A DNA stretch of 64,000 nt from Symsagittifera roscoffensis (GCF_963678635.1 NC_087066.1:50091581-50155580), one strand, 5' to 3'; positions 11,391 to 23,108 are shown, counted from the first letter of the stretch. Notes: a model not told the origin generated them from the sequence alone. Translations and numbers: made by a program.

Positions 11391-14300
11391 CTTAAACAAC
11401 AATAACCTCGCATCATTAAAAAATAGTCGATAAGTAATATCCACATCTTATCCAATTTTTCGTAAGTAAAAATATAAATTAGATCAATTGCAGTTTCTTT
11501 TTTGTATGGACGTTTCCTATTTCTAGACGCTCTTAAAGATTGGATTACTCATTTGACAACTGAATTTGACTGAAAAATTCCAAAAAAAATAACCATAACA
11601 ATTTGGGTCACTAGATATTTTCAAACTTCATAAATAACTTAGAGAGATACACGGTAAGCAAAGATGACACTACTTTTTTTTTACTTTTTCCCAAGCCCTC
11701 CTCCCCCCTTCTATTGCCAGGTGGAACGACTCGAATGTTAAAACTAGAAAAAAAAACTAACTTAAGTAGCTCTGATCTCTCTTCGTTTTCCTTCTTCAAC
11801 GAAGGCGTCTCAGTGTCCGGCGGGTGAGTCAGCGTCACGAACACATTGTGCGGCCTCAACTCCATCTGGAGCGCCTCGGCCAATCCACGAAGAGCGAACT
11901 TGCTAGCCGAATAGGCTGTGTAGCCGATCAGTCCAATACTGCCGGCTTGGGAGGAGAGCAGACAGATGAAGCCTGGCTTGTATTTAGCACCACTGCTCTC
12001 TCGAAGGGACTGGGACACCGCAGTTGCACTCTCCATACTATCGCCGCCTGCAGCTTCTCCCTTTTCACTGTCATTATTGCAAACTCCGCTCATAAAAGGT
12101 AGCACAGCCTAAAATAATAAACTTAATGAAAAATGAGTCTTCTCCATGGTGCAAACTATACTCGCAAAAAACATAGGCCCCAACAGAGCACAGTTTTTAA
12201 AACTCTGAGGATCCGTTACTTGATTGGAGTCCATGAATTACGAGTGGGAGGTTTGTTGTTCGCCGTTGTTTTCAAAATTCAATAGACACAAATATGATAA
12301 TTTGTTTTCTTGGCAGCTATTCTAGTTTGCACTTTCGTTTTGATGATAGTTGCTTCCCATATTTGCAGAAATCACGGGAATCAGCGTATCGGATTTTTAA
12401 GAAATTACTTGTGTAAAAAGAACCTTGACGGCATTGAACGAGCCCTGGACATTAATGTCCATCATATCTTTGAACAGGTCGGTGGAAGTGTCCTGCAAAA
12501 GACGATGGGAGCTGATGCCAGCAGAACAAATCAGGCCAGTGACTGGCTTCTGACACTGCTTGCAAGCTGCAGTCACAGTTCGGTCTAGTTCTTCATAATT
12601 TGACACATCACACGAAAACACTGAAATAGACCAATTCGTATTATTGGCACACACAATTCCCTGAACACTTAACCAAAATTATTTTCACTATCCACCTAGT
12701 TCTCTTTTTAATATGAAATTAGTCCTCCAGCTTGAAAACTTAGCAGGAACTTAAAAGAATAGTTCCGTGCACAGACTAATTTTTGAAAACTTGAGTCTCC
12801 TCTAGCAAAAAGGGCAATGATCGTGTTGATGTAGCTAGGTTGATTGATTTTATTACTAATTCTTGAAGGATAGTTTTGCAAAACATTAATAACCTTGCAC
12901 GCAATTTGCCGGACGACCCGATTTAGTGAGGAGAGTTTCTCTCGCCTGGTCTAACTTGCTCTTGTTCCTTGCCACCAGAGTCACTGTTACATCTTCTCCG
13001 TATTTTCTCAACAGACAATCTGCTATGGACAATCCAATGCCGCTAGATCCACCTGTTTGTAAGACAAAAAGATAAATGAAACTAGTCCAAAATTCAATTC
13101 CTCGTCAAAAAATATGACACATTTTTTACTCAAAAACTGAAAATTTTTGGCGGAGGCGGAGGAAGAATAAGCTAAAAGGAATTAAGTATACTAGTAATAC
13201 AAACAAAAACCAACCTGAGCTTCATTTGGGGCGAGATAGGAGGTGGTTCATCAAATCGATGTATCAGCGAACCGATAACGGGTGAATCAGATCAAAATTG
13301 TACAAAAGGTCGTATTTCTTTTACAAACCAAAAACTCATTGAAATTAATAATCTTTTAATAAACCTTGCAATATTTGATTTGAATAATGCGCTGTTTTAA
13401 ATCACTTTGTTTTTATTTGATCTCTTTATACACTTGAAATCGCAATTGAAATCATTATTCTGATGGTAGCAGGACAATCTACCCTCTTCCAAACTACCCT
13501 ATACCATTCTACCCTATGCCATCATACCCTACATACCAATCTACCCTATACTAATATACCCTATATTAATCTACCCTATACTAATCTGCCCGATATACCA
13601 GTTTAGTCTGTGTCGATTTGGCGCATAATTAATGTAATCTTTCAAAGTCCTAATTAGAATTGCAAAGATAACCGCACGTGTTAACTCATTTGTGTCTAAA
13701 TTTTTGGACTCAATTTGAGTCTTTCTCTTAAGGATATTGTTCTAAGGACTAAATCGCAATTTAAGCCTCAAAATCTGAAACTTGTCTCAATTAAAAGGTT
13801 TTTAATTCCCAAGTTTCAAAATCACGTACAAAAATGAAACCAAAACTGCATCATTATATCAATTTTTCTTGGATTAACATTTACCAAAATGAGTCAAATT
13901 TCTTGGGGTCTATCTCAACAGAATCGGAGAACACTTGTTATCAGTGGCCACGAGTTTACAAAAAAAACAGGAAACAAAGAATGGAAACATTCACTGGAAG
14001 TGTTCAAGATAGGGGTCCCATAAATGCAAAAGGACAGCAATAACCCGAGATAACGATCTTATTTCCTGTAGAAATGAACACACGCACGAAGTATTTCCTG
14101 GTCATTCATACGCAAGGCTTCTCGTGCAGAAAAAGAAACAGGACACAAAAATTCAGCAAGTACCGGTCAATAGCATAATTAGAGCAAACGGCCTGCATTC
14201 TGTATCCGAAGAAAAAGCCGTCCAATTAGCTCTTTCTTGCCGGTCGACGATTAACCGGATTAATCGACAGAAGGTAAATGAGAGACCCACATTGCCTCCC

Positions 14301-17300
14301 ATTGTCGACAGACATTTTGAAGTACCAAAGCAACAAAAGGATTTTTGCGTCTTCGATAGCGGCATTGAAGATCCAGAAAGGGTGTTGATTTTTGGAGATC
14401 GCGACAATATCCAGAGCTTGATATTGCATCGAGATGTGTGGCTGTGCGATGTAACGTTCAAAAATTGCCCTATTCAATTTTATCAACTTTACACCATCCA
14501 CATTCAACTCGCTGGATTTTATCCCCCCTGCATTTATGCACTGTTACCAAACAAAACAGAGCACACTTACAAAAAGCTACTGAAGGGATTATCAGCCATC
14601 ACAGAAAACACCGAGCCTCACTGCATTCTCCTCGATTTTGAACGTGCAGCAGAAAACGCTTTCGCTAGTCATCATACCGGAGCGTTGCTGAAAGGCTGCT
14701 ATTTTCATTTATGTCAAGCGTTCAACCGGAAAATAAACGAATAGGTCTAAAGCGATTGTACGAAACTAATCACGATCTCAATTTGTCGTTGCGCTTAATT
14801 CCAGCTCTAAGTCTTGTACCAATTGAAATAGTCAATGCTGTTTTTGACTTGGTTGTTGAGGAAACCGAAAAAGTGTCTGACAAATTCGATCTCGAAGACA
14901 ACATCACTGAAAAACTTCCAGCGCACCTACATCGAAGGCGAAACCATCGGAATGAATTCTCGCGACCCTCTCTTTCCAGTAAACCTTTGGAATCATTCCG
15001 AAGAAGCAGCTGCTGGGTTAATAAGGACAGCAAATGCTGTAGAAGGCTGGCATCTTGGCGTTGCAACTCTTTAAAGGAAACCACCCATCCGTTCACACCT
15101 TTCTGGAACAATTCAAATTGGATGCTGCCAATCAAAAATTCAATATATTGAAAGCAATGGAGGGAAACAGCAACACCAGTCGCAAGAAGTACAGAGAATT
15201 GAATGAGAAAGTGAAAAACATTTGCAACAATTTTAACAAAGATTCTATTTCAACATATTTGTATTCTCTCGCGCAATTAAGTCATTCCTAACTCTGTTTA
15301 ATTTATCAAACTTTATGAATTTTTCAAAAATTCAATTTAATTTCTTAAAAAAAACTCTTTTTGAGGTTCCCGTGGCCGTAGAGGGCTGATATTTTGGTAG
15401 GTAATAGAGGCCAATATCAAAAGCATTTTACTTTCTCCCTCACCCCGTTCCCCAGTACCGCCTTGGCCTGGTACTGGGGGGTCTACCACTCCTTTTGTGA
15501 TCAACTAGTCAAACCCTCAGTAATTTTCGAATTTAATTCAAAATTTGACTTCTTGGTGATTTGATCTTTCGAACTTTTGATTTGAAAACACAGGCATTAT
15601 CCGCTAACCTATGTCGACTTGATGTGATATGACTTTTGTTTGTTTAAGAAATAGCTGCAACGCATTTCTGTAGCAAAATTGGATTAAAATTTCTGTTTGT
15701 TCATGCTTTGAACTCATTTCCATTTTGAACAAGCAAGTTTTACGTTGCTTTGATATTTTGTTCACATGCGTCAATTATTCTTTGATCACAATTAATGGTT
15801 CTTTGATTTGTTCGGAAATATACTGTTTCAGATTCTTCAAGAGGATAGGGTAAGTTTCAATTGCTTTAATTATAGGGTAGAATGGTATAGGGTAGATTGG
15901 TATAGGGTAGTTTGGAATAGGGTAGAATGTCATGGAACCATTCTGATAATCGAGCAATTACATCTCACACAAGCAATTTCTAATTCAATTTCAACAAGTA
16001 TCATAGCCAAAAACAGTTGGAAAAAGGCCAATAAACCACTTTAAAGAACGTTTATAAAACGACAAAAAGCAGACAAATGTTAATAACATAATCAGAAAAT
16101 TTTAAATGCCACAATCATCAGAAAAACTAAAAAAAATGATATCCGGTTACTTTGCAATAGTACAGAGGGCTCCGACCATGTTCCAACAAAAAAAAAAACT
16201 TTTTTTTCAGATCAGTGTCATTTTTTCTTTGTGGTGTGATAAAAAGATCTGAACAAAAACAGAAAACTTAGGCATATTCGATAGTAGTAGTAAAAAGTGA
16301 AAGCTAAAGTTTTCATTCCCAAAAAGGCGATAACAAGCTCCAAAATTTACCTTAAATCGAGCAAAACTAAGAATTCACAGCTTAAATTATGCATAATTAA
16401 GCTATTGTAATCCGGTACGCTCACCTTATTAGCTCGAAATTAGACCAAAAATTTCCAACCGGTTTTCCTCAACACAGAGACACATTAAAAAAAAACTTTC
16501 AACGTCGTTCGAATCACGAACAAAAGGGTTTCAATACGACAACTCACTCGATCCATTCCGATGATTTGTTGTGCGTGGAAAAAAAAGAAAAACTAAACTA
16601 CCCGAATACAAAGTTCCTCCCTATTTATCAAATTGTCCGAGCATCAATTGAGACAAAAATCTGATGGTTCTGGAGGATGGACGACTTTCAGAGGCAGAAC
16701 CACTTCTCACCCGAAGAAAAGCAAGATCTATCGAAAAGCTTACTCAAGGGCGACAACGGTTTTTTCACTCGGAGGTAGTACGACCCATCTAGACTGTCTC
16801 TTAGCCTCAAAACGGCTGGAACAATGACGGCCTTGCTGCTGATGTTTATCATAGTGGCTATTGAAGCAGATCCATCGCCTGGCCCTCAACTCTGTAGCTT
16901 CTGCAACCAAACAGTCATTGGTTCCATTATGGAGGCTAGGTTGAGCTTCATAGAAAAAAAAACTTTAAAAAATCCCCGAAGTTTCTGGTATGGGGATTGT
17001 GTTGGACAACAACCAGCTGCCATAATAATCCCAATATCAGACCCACTTAAGCCTAGAAAATCTACCGACTTAAAATAGACCAACTTGTCGCTAACGACCT
17101 ACGAAATACGATAAAAATATCATCAAACGCATGGAAACTAACAACATAGAAGCTGCTACAATACAGGCAAAACTGCTTAACTCTTCTTAATAAAATACCA
17201 CCCGGATATCAAAGGTGACCATCACTCGCCTAATATATCTAATAGTACACCAACAAAAAGTTGCAAAAAGGCCAATTAAAATTTGAGATAAACCAATCCT

Positions 17301-20300
17301 TGAGAAAACTTCGGAGAAACTCTCACGCGAGGTTAGGTACGTACCCGCAAAGCTCCGCTCCGGATATTCACCCATCTTGAACAGCTGCTTGAACAGGATT
17401 GCCCTGAATTGGCAAAGCTAAGCACTGCTTGTAATCAAGGGCTACATGATGCGCATAACTTATTACCATAGTATTTAGAAGCAGGAGAGCTGACCTCGCT
17501 TTAAAATATAGTTATCAATACATGGCAGTAGTTACCGCAAGGTGAATCACTTTTGACCATCGCATTTGTAGAATTTTGCAAAATTTTGTAGAAACATCAT
17601 AACTAGTAAAACTGGAAGAGACATCTGCGAGACGCCCGGGAAAAACTTGAACAATAAAAGATGAAATTAAACAATCTGTTTCGCTGGACATTAAAGAGTT
17701 GCTTAACACTCTCAAAATGATGCTTAAGATAGCCGTGCCATTAATTTCAAAAAACGGCAAACGTTGTAGAAGGATCGAATAGCAATGGGTGCATCCTTGG
17801 CAGTAACTGACAAACATTTGGATGCAATTGTTTAACGAAGTAACTGAAGACAAATCATTTCATAAAACACTAAAAAAAACATTCTGAAAAATATCCAAAA
17901 CGCAGTAAAAATTTGTTTGGAACAGTAAAGGAATCGAAAATAAAAACAAAATTGGTCTCATGCTAAGAACCAAAGCATGAATAACGACAAATACAAGAAA
18001 GTAGGTGATATAGTGTGGTACTGTGAATTCTGTCATAAACTACCGGACGTTTTGACATGAAATAAACAAAGAAACATGTCCGAAAAAAACGTAGAAATTA
18101 CGCTCGAGCCAATAACTTTGGGTAACGGACGAGACGAGACCACCAAACCAAACAAATAAAACAAACCCAGAGTCGTCATGAATCCAAGGGGCTACAACAG
18201 CAGCAACAAAAAACTGATACAAATTTATAATTTAAGTTACACTGTTTTCGATTTCAAAGCTGTTATATATATAAAAAAAATTTGCTGTGCAAGAAGGTCA
18301 TTAAGTTCCGGCCACATTTATTTTTGCACAGGAGTAACAAAAAATTACGAAAATACTTTGATAAAGTTTTAAAGTTTGTTGTGTCCCTTGTGAGTGTGGC
18401 TAAAAGCCAGCACGGAGCAAACTTCTAATGGCTTTGATAACAAATTTTGAAAGATAGAAGCCAATTTAGCTCCTCGCTCTATATTGGTCCTTAAACATCG
18501 AACCGCCCGACTTTCTCGACTCTTTAATTTTTCTGGTGAAGTCCCATTTGCACCGACGGTCATTTGTACTAAGATAAGAAATCAGTCGAGTTTGTACCAA
18601 AATGAAAAAACGGTCCTATGTGTACCAAATAAAATAACGCGAAATATGAAATAGTTCAACGGACTATAGCCGAAAAGTAATATATGTGATCTGAAATCAA
18701 TAGGCCCGGGGTTCGAAACTCGGGAGGAGCTGAAATTTGTTTGGTCAGATTACATAACATTCTGGCAAAAGAGTTCATTAAATGTGAAATATAATGAAAA
18801 ATTACGTAATAATTACATTATTTCAGGCACAATTACGTAGAAAAATTGAATTTTGGCCGTTTCAACAGTTCAAATTCATATTCAACGGTTAATATCTTAT
18901 CTCCGGTCGTATGAAAACAATAATCATGATATAATATGAAAAATCAAATACAAATAATAATTTTGCAGAACGGAATTTTCGATAACTATCGTTATTTAAT
19001 CCACTCAAACAATTCCAATTTCTATTCTGAATTACCTTTGTTGAAGTTTTGCTGAATGATTTGTCGTGTACATGTTTCAATCGTTTTGTTGAATTATTAT
19101 CACTTGAGTGAGAAATTTGCTCCTGAAAATTGTTGCCAATAATTTTATCTTTTAGAATTCCAAAGCTGTTTATTTACGATGTTTTTTGTTTCAATCGACA
19201 AAATTCCAAGTGCGAAGAATTTTAACAGCCGATTTCAGAAAAAAGTACGAAATATCCGAAAATGCACACACACACAATGACGAGCAAAAAGAAATAACGA
19301 TGGAAGTTTTTCTACAGAAAGTGGTGAAAAAAGCAAAAAAAGACCCGACTAATTTTTTAAGACTTATTTATGACAACTTATTGGAGCCAAGTACGACTGT
19401 TGCGCCAGAGTACTAAAGTCCGGCCTCTACAGAACGCGAAAACAATTAATCTTCCAATTCCAACAACGGTTTCAGAAGTTTGCATAACTGGAAAATAGCG
19501 ATTAACGTTGATTAAAAGCTATTCATTCTTGCGCATGATATTGATGCTGGTGATCATATTCGCTTCGGACGAAAATTTGACATTTTTTTATTCGTAGGCA
19601 CTTTTGAGCGACTGAACATTCAAGTCATGTCCCCACCTTACGGACAGCTCTATGTATTGTACATTATATTCTAAGATCGTTGTTTGCCGTTAGTTTTCGG
19701 ACTCTCAACCTGTCGGAAAATCAGCCTGTCAATAACGAAAACTTTTTCAAATAATCAGCGAAAAAATCAAGCGCTTGACTAATCAAAGATAGATCCCTCC
19801 AGCCATTGTGACAGACTATGAACGAGGTATCATTTCGGCCCTTGAGCCATTTTTCACGGAAACAGCTTTTTTGGGTGCTATTTTCATTTTACTCAGGCGA
19901 TTTTCAGAAATGTATCGGAAATTGGTCTCTGAAAATCCTATTGTCAGGACCCAGGCTTGAAAAACTGAGAATGTTGATGGCGTCAGCATATCTAACTGAA
20001 TATCAAATTGCACCCATTTTTGTTGAAATATTGAGTGAGCCTGAGGTAGCTCAATACCCGGCGATGCAAAAAATTCTCAGATACTTCCACAAAACTTGGA
20101 TACAAACGTTCCTTTCTAAAATGTGGATCGTACAAAACAGGCCGACATGTCTTCGAACAACCAACTTTTGCGAGTGGTGGAACAGAATCTGGAATAGAAA
20201 AGTTCAACTTCATTCCCCAAATTTGTGACTGGTTATTCGATTTTTGAAGCAACAAGAAAAAATTGTGGAGAATCCATTGGAGCTTATAAGAATGGGAAAG

Positions 20301-21272
20301 CCCGCTCCAAAACAAACCAGAAAATGGAGATTGTTTTAAGAAATTCGCTGACGCTTGGTTTAAATTCGTTGATCCTTGGCAACCGTGAAACAAATAAATA
20401 TTGGTATAAAATGGTCGATTTGTGTGGAAGTATGTGAAACTAAACATAAAACTTTAAAACTAATCGATATTTTAATTTGAGACTGAATAACTTTATTTCA
20501 TATGATAAAGACAGTATGATATTTGGGTCTGATAATTTTTCACTTTGGTACAAATGGGATTGATTTTTTACTTTGGTACAAACGCGATTTTTTCCGCGTT
20601 TTGGTACTTCTGAATACTCACTGATCAAAACAGCTTTTATACGATATCTCACTTGAGCCCATTTCCACAACAACCGAACAACACTTCGAGGTGGGGAATA
20701 TCAACGTACTTTAACTCAATTTTTACAAACCGTTGACGCAGTGTATGATTCTCTCCGATCGCGCAATCAATGCCGCAGCATTAATTCCAAAATAAATAAG
20801 CTCATTTTCGACGATACAAAATTTTGACAATTTGAAACCAAATCATTACCCTTATTCAATTTAATTGTATGATTTAAACCATTTACAGGCCACTTAATTG
20901 ATAAAAAAGAAGAAATTTCAAGAATATTCAACTATCAGAAATTTATTATCGAATTTCCAACTCTCCGCGGTAATTAAAACTTATCCTCACCAATCGGCGT
21001 GAATTTGGTCAGATTATAGACCCTGATAGGTTGCACTGAAAGATTATGTAACCTTGTAAAGCTTTTTTCTATCAAATCAACAATCACTTTAAAATTAATT
21101 GAGCTTATAAATGGTTACGTGTAACTTCACCTGTAATCAGAACGTGTCGACCATTCCAGTTAATGTTTTTTAATCGGGGTTTCAAGAAGGCAACAACAGC
21201 ACACACAAGACCGAGTATGGCGCTGGACAGCAGAATCCAAAAATAATCATGAATACAACAAAACAAACCCAT
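11111..21272 (-). CDS. KDSR: 3-ketodihydrosphingosine reductase, five exons
   Basis: A short-chain dehydrogenase that reduces 3-ketodihydrosphingosine to sphinganine with NADPH at the ER membrane, the second step of sphingolipid synthesis. Exons (minus strand): 21272-21131, 13052-12894, 12620-12409, 12108-11762, 11390-11111. They sum to 1,140 nt (379 aa plus stop), and all junctions are GT-AG with matching phase. The product has an N-terminal membrane segment, the Rossmann motif ITGGSSGIG split over exons 1 and 2, the ARNKSKL cofactor loop, CSAGIS, the catalytic SSQAG...YTAYSASK (Ser, Tyr, Lys) and the family's ALQMELRPHNV and PPDTETP. Late hydrophobic segments and a basic KSKK-type tail resemble human KDSR. 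An upstream in-frame ATG at 21332 would add 20 residues. Intron 1 is 8,078 bp and holds two MULE remnants. The gene looks functional. Confidence 0.92.
11762..12108 (-). CDS. KDSR: KDSR exon 4 (catalytic Ser-Tyr-Lys)
   Basis: Acceptor ttattattttag. Encodes a 40-residue Gly/Ser/Glu-rich insert not present in human KDSR, then LLSSQAGSIGL, YSASK and ALQMELRP. Donor CTTAA|GTTAGT, phase 2. Confidence 0.88.
12409..12620 (-). CDS. KDSR: KDSR exon 3
   Basis: Acceptor ggtctatttcag. Encodes FSCDVSNYEEL, the CSAGIS motif and MDINVQGSFNAVK. Donor ACACAA|GTAATT. An alternative acceptor lies 42 nt upstream, but the chosen one keeps the family spacing. Confidence 0.85.
12894..13052 (-). CDS. KDSR: KDSR exon 2
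   Basis: Acceptor tttacaaacag. Encodes GGSSGIG completion and LVARNKSKL. Donor CAAG|GTTATT, phase 1. Confidence 0.88.
13441..13600. repeat. MULE-1 left terminal inverted repeat
   Basis: Seven or so degenerate copies of CTACCCTATA follow 'attctgatgg'. They pair with the right repeat at 15843-15960. Confidence 0.7.
13915..15291 (+). pseudogene. FLYWCH-MULE transposase pseudogene
   Basis: A decayed transposase in pieces. A FLYWCH zinc-finger-like region (about 13940-14090) keeps HEFTKKTGNKEW and the terminal NEHTHE, but lacks the normal Cys and has an in-frame stop. The MULE core lies at 14124-14744, with VWLCDVTFKNCP (first catalytic Asp), QLYTIH, PNKTEHTY, ILLDFERAAENA (second Asp) and KGCYFHLCQAF. 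After a frameshift near 14740 it continues with GLKRLYETN, a frame change near 14900 with TYIEG and ANAVEGWH, and another frame to 15291. At least three frameshifts and one stop mean it cannot make protein. Confidence 0.8.
15448..15477. repeat. Stem-loop inside MULE-1
   Basis: CCCCAGTACC and GGTACTGGGG are 10-bp perfect arms around a 10-nt loop GCCTTGGCCT. GC-rich in AT-rich surroundings. Function unknown. Confidence 0.6.
15843..15960. repeat. MULE-1 right terminal inverted repeat
   Basis: Four to five copies of TATAGGGTAG(A/T)(A/T)TGG, the inverse of the left repeat. Confidence 0.7.
15961..18554. other. KDSR intron 1, spacer between the two MULEs
   Basis: AT-rich intron DNA. Apart from a possible LINE fragment at 16800-16920, I see no domain, repeat pair or RNA gene. 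Confidence 0.4.
16818..16940 (+). pseudogene. Possible LINE N-terminal fragment with 2A-like motif
   Basis: A short frame reads a hydrophobic run (LLLMFIIV), then AIEADPSPGP, then a CxxC pair (LCSFCNQTV). Several CR1/L2-type non-LTR elements start with a Leu-rich segment, a 2A-like D(V/I)ExNPGP peptide and a CxxC finger. The match is loose (extra residues between E and PGP), and no reverse transcriptase follows. Confidence 0.25.
18555..18640. repeat. MULE-2 left terminal inverted repeat
   Basis: Three spaced units ('catttgtacta', 'gtttgtaccaaaatg', 'tgtaccaaataaaa') that match the right repeat in reverse complement, in the same order and spacing. Confidence 0.65.
18705..18735 (+). promoter_or_regulatory. 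tRNA T-arm / B-box-like sequence
   Basis: 'GGGGTTCGAAACTC' fits the Pol III B-box (GGTTCGAnnCC) with short pairing flanks, as in a tRNA T-arm. There is no acceptor stem or clear A-box upstream, so it is at most a tRNA-derived (SINE-like) fragment inside MULE-2. Confidence 0.3.
19240..20340 (+). pseudogene. MULE transposase pseudogene 2
   Basis: Strongly decayed. It keeps an ENAHTHNDE segment (end of a FLYWCH-type finger) at about 19260, FDIFLFVGTFERLN at about 19580 (the core 'DGTF' region with the Asp lost) and TDYERGI at about 19810 (second Asp). A C-terminal part (about 20060-20330) has the order expected for MULEs: a Tyr-Phe/Trp segment, a stretch where the conserved NNxxEGWH should be, then HSPNL. 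Many stops and frame changes. Confidence 0.6.
20538..20615. repeat. MULE-2 right terminal inverted repeat
   Basis: Three units 'ctttggtacaaatggg', 'ctttggtacaaacgcg' and 'gttttggtacttctg', about 27-30 bp apart. Confidence 0.65.
21131..21272 (-). CDS. KDSR: KDSR exon 1
   Basis: Encodes the N-terminal membrane segment and the start of the nucleotide-binding motif (GRHVLITG). Ends ACAG|GTGAAG, phase 1. Confidence 0.85.
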
Positions 21273-22222
21273 TAATCTAAAATTGTTAAAGTTGAACAGT
21301 GGGTCATGAAAAAATGAAAACACATGAGGCAAAACTGACCCAATTACTAAATTTTTTTAATCGGTAATCAGAAGGTCGAAAGTATCATAGTAACCGAGGT
21401 TAGAGCCAGGGATCCCTTCATCACATTATCCAGTCAAAAACCTCGGAGTTTTCTAGATATGGAAGAGTAAAGTATAATGTGGACAGAAGTAGAGAGTCAG
21501 ATGGTTGGCAATCAAGCCAACCAGATTGCAAAAACTAACAACTGCACAGAATAAACAAGAAATGAAAGTGAATCAAAAAGACTGACCTGATATGAGGCTA
21601 CGGGTCTATCATATACTTATATGAAGCTGCGCCTTTGTTCCCTTGGCTCTATGAATAAAAGATTTCTTCGAAAGAACTTCTATCATTAAAAGAGCTGAGA
21701 ACACCGGCAGCGTTCGCAACCTGTATTGCGATGAGACTCTCCGCTTAAGAAAATTACCTGCACTGGCTTCCTCGGTATAAGTGCATAAGTTCTTACAAAG
21801 CTTATTCAGAAAAAAATGTGCTAGGGCCTGCGGCACCCTGAATTTCAAAAGCTATTGGTTGAAAAATAAATCCATCATTAATTAAATCTCTATAATAACA
21901 AAGGATTTAGGAATACAATCCAAGGGTTCGCATAAAACCCAGTCATTGCAGTGTTCAAACTTTAGTTTTCAGTTATAAGTGTAAGTTTCTTCAGGTCTCT
22001 ACAGTTGTTGCATTCACATAAAATGCGACAAGTGCATGTATCTGATTCGCTGTAACGAGTTTTGAAAAACTTTTGTACATTCCTAGAATTATGTTTATGC
22101 ATTCTGGGTCAAACAATATGTTACATTTTAAGTATTTGTTGTACAGATTAGCAAAACGCCATGCCCGAAACCAGAAATCCGACTCTCACTTCTTCAGACG
22201 CATTTGTTCGCAGACGAAACTT
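21273..22222. other. KDSR upstream region
   Basis: About 950 bp between the KDSR start and the 3' LTR of element A. No TATA box or other promoter element stands out. It should contain the native KDSR promoter. Confidence 0.4.
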
Positions 22223-23108
22223 TGTAACATTCGCCCGGAAGATACATATCGACGGATAACAAAACTAAGTCTTAAGACGACTGGCTAGCGTCTAAACAGA
22301 ACTTTGCATGCTTTTCACCGTCTCTACCAAGCCAGTACTTTTCGGTGGTCTTTCCAACATCGGGCCGACAAAAACGTTACTGTTCTCCGGCTTCGACCAG
22401 AACGCTCAAATTAACTTAATTACATGCAAATAGTGAGCTCATGGCTGGGTCTCAGTATCCCCAGACCACGAGGTCACGCCTAAAAACAGGGTTACTACTT
22501 ATTATATTACTATTGTTTTTGTTCAGTAGATAAAAATCATCATCTCCATCGAAGATGGATCAACCCTTTCCCCCAACTCCTAGCACCTCATCCTTGTAAA
22601 AACTAATCCAAATATCAATTAAATTCAAGTCAGGACATGACAGGATGCTAAAAGTTCACACGAGTCAATAAAAGTTTTCCGTCCCGAGACCCTTCCGGAT
22701 TCTTGAATCCGGTGAATCAAGCCCGTTGATCTCGATTTCTTCCCAATCCGGAAGGCTGATTTCTTACCCTTCACCGTTGTTCGCAACGGCCTTGCAACTA
22801 TTGTAGCAGCACAATAGTTGCAACTCGGAACGTTTTCTGCAATCTGCTGCTGTTTTCTTATCACAATTGTCGTTGCTATCGTCAGCGCAACTAATGTTGT
22901 TGTGTTTCTTCTCTCGTTTTTTCAGAAATGTGACGTCATCATTCGAATTTTTGAAATTTTAAAATACTAGAATATTCCAGCCCTCACCGTTTGGCTAAAC
23001 GTTCCAATAACGCCCTTAGTTCTTAAAAACCACCAATCCGGAAGGCTTACTGCTAAAATTCCGAATTCTGCAGAGATTGCATTTTGGCCATTCTGGTCGA
23101 ATGTCACA
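22223..23108 (-). repeat. Element A 3' LTR
   Basis: 886 bp, TGTAACATTC...GAATGTCACA on the plus strand. Differs from the 5' LTR by about ten substitutions, one single-base indel and a 26-bp deletion near 22925. It contains copies of the CCGGATT/AATCCGG motif also seen in the leader, and lies 950 bp upstream of KDSR on the same transcriptional strand. Confidence 0.93.

Larger units (their letters stand above)
13441..15960 (+). mobile_element. Mutator-like (MULE) DNA transposon 1, decayed
   Basis: A ~2.5-kb element within KDSR intron 1. It is bounded by inverted repeats 13441-13600 and 15843-15960 that contain tandem 'ctaccctata' units in opposite orientation. Outside these units the two ends also match imperfectly ('attctgatgg' against the reverse complement of 'ccattctgat'). 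It encloses a broken FLYWCH-MULE transposase gene. Exact ends and target duplication are not resolved. Confidence 0.7.
18555..20625 (+). mobile_element. Mutator-like (MULE) DNA transposon 2, decayed
   Basis: A second MULE inside KDSR intron 1. Its inverted repeats (about 18555-18640 and 20538-20615) each hold three tandem units centred on TTTGGTACAAA or its complement. They enclose a decayed transposase. This parallels MULE-1, but with a different repeat unit. Ends are approximate. Confidence 0.65.

Noticed and set aside
13470-13600. Interstitial telomere repeats (CCCTA-like units).
   Set aside because: The unit is CTACCCTATA, not a telomeric hexamer, and it is mirrored at 15843-15960 as the terminal repeat of MULE-1.
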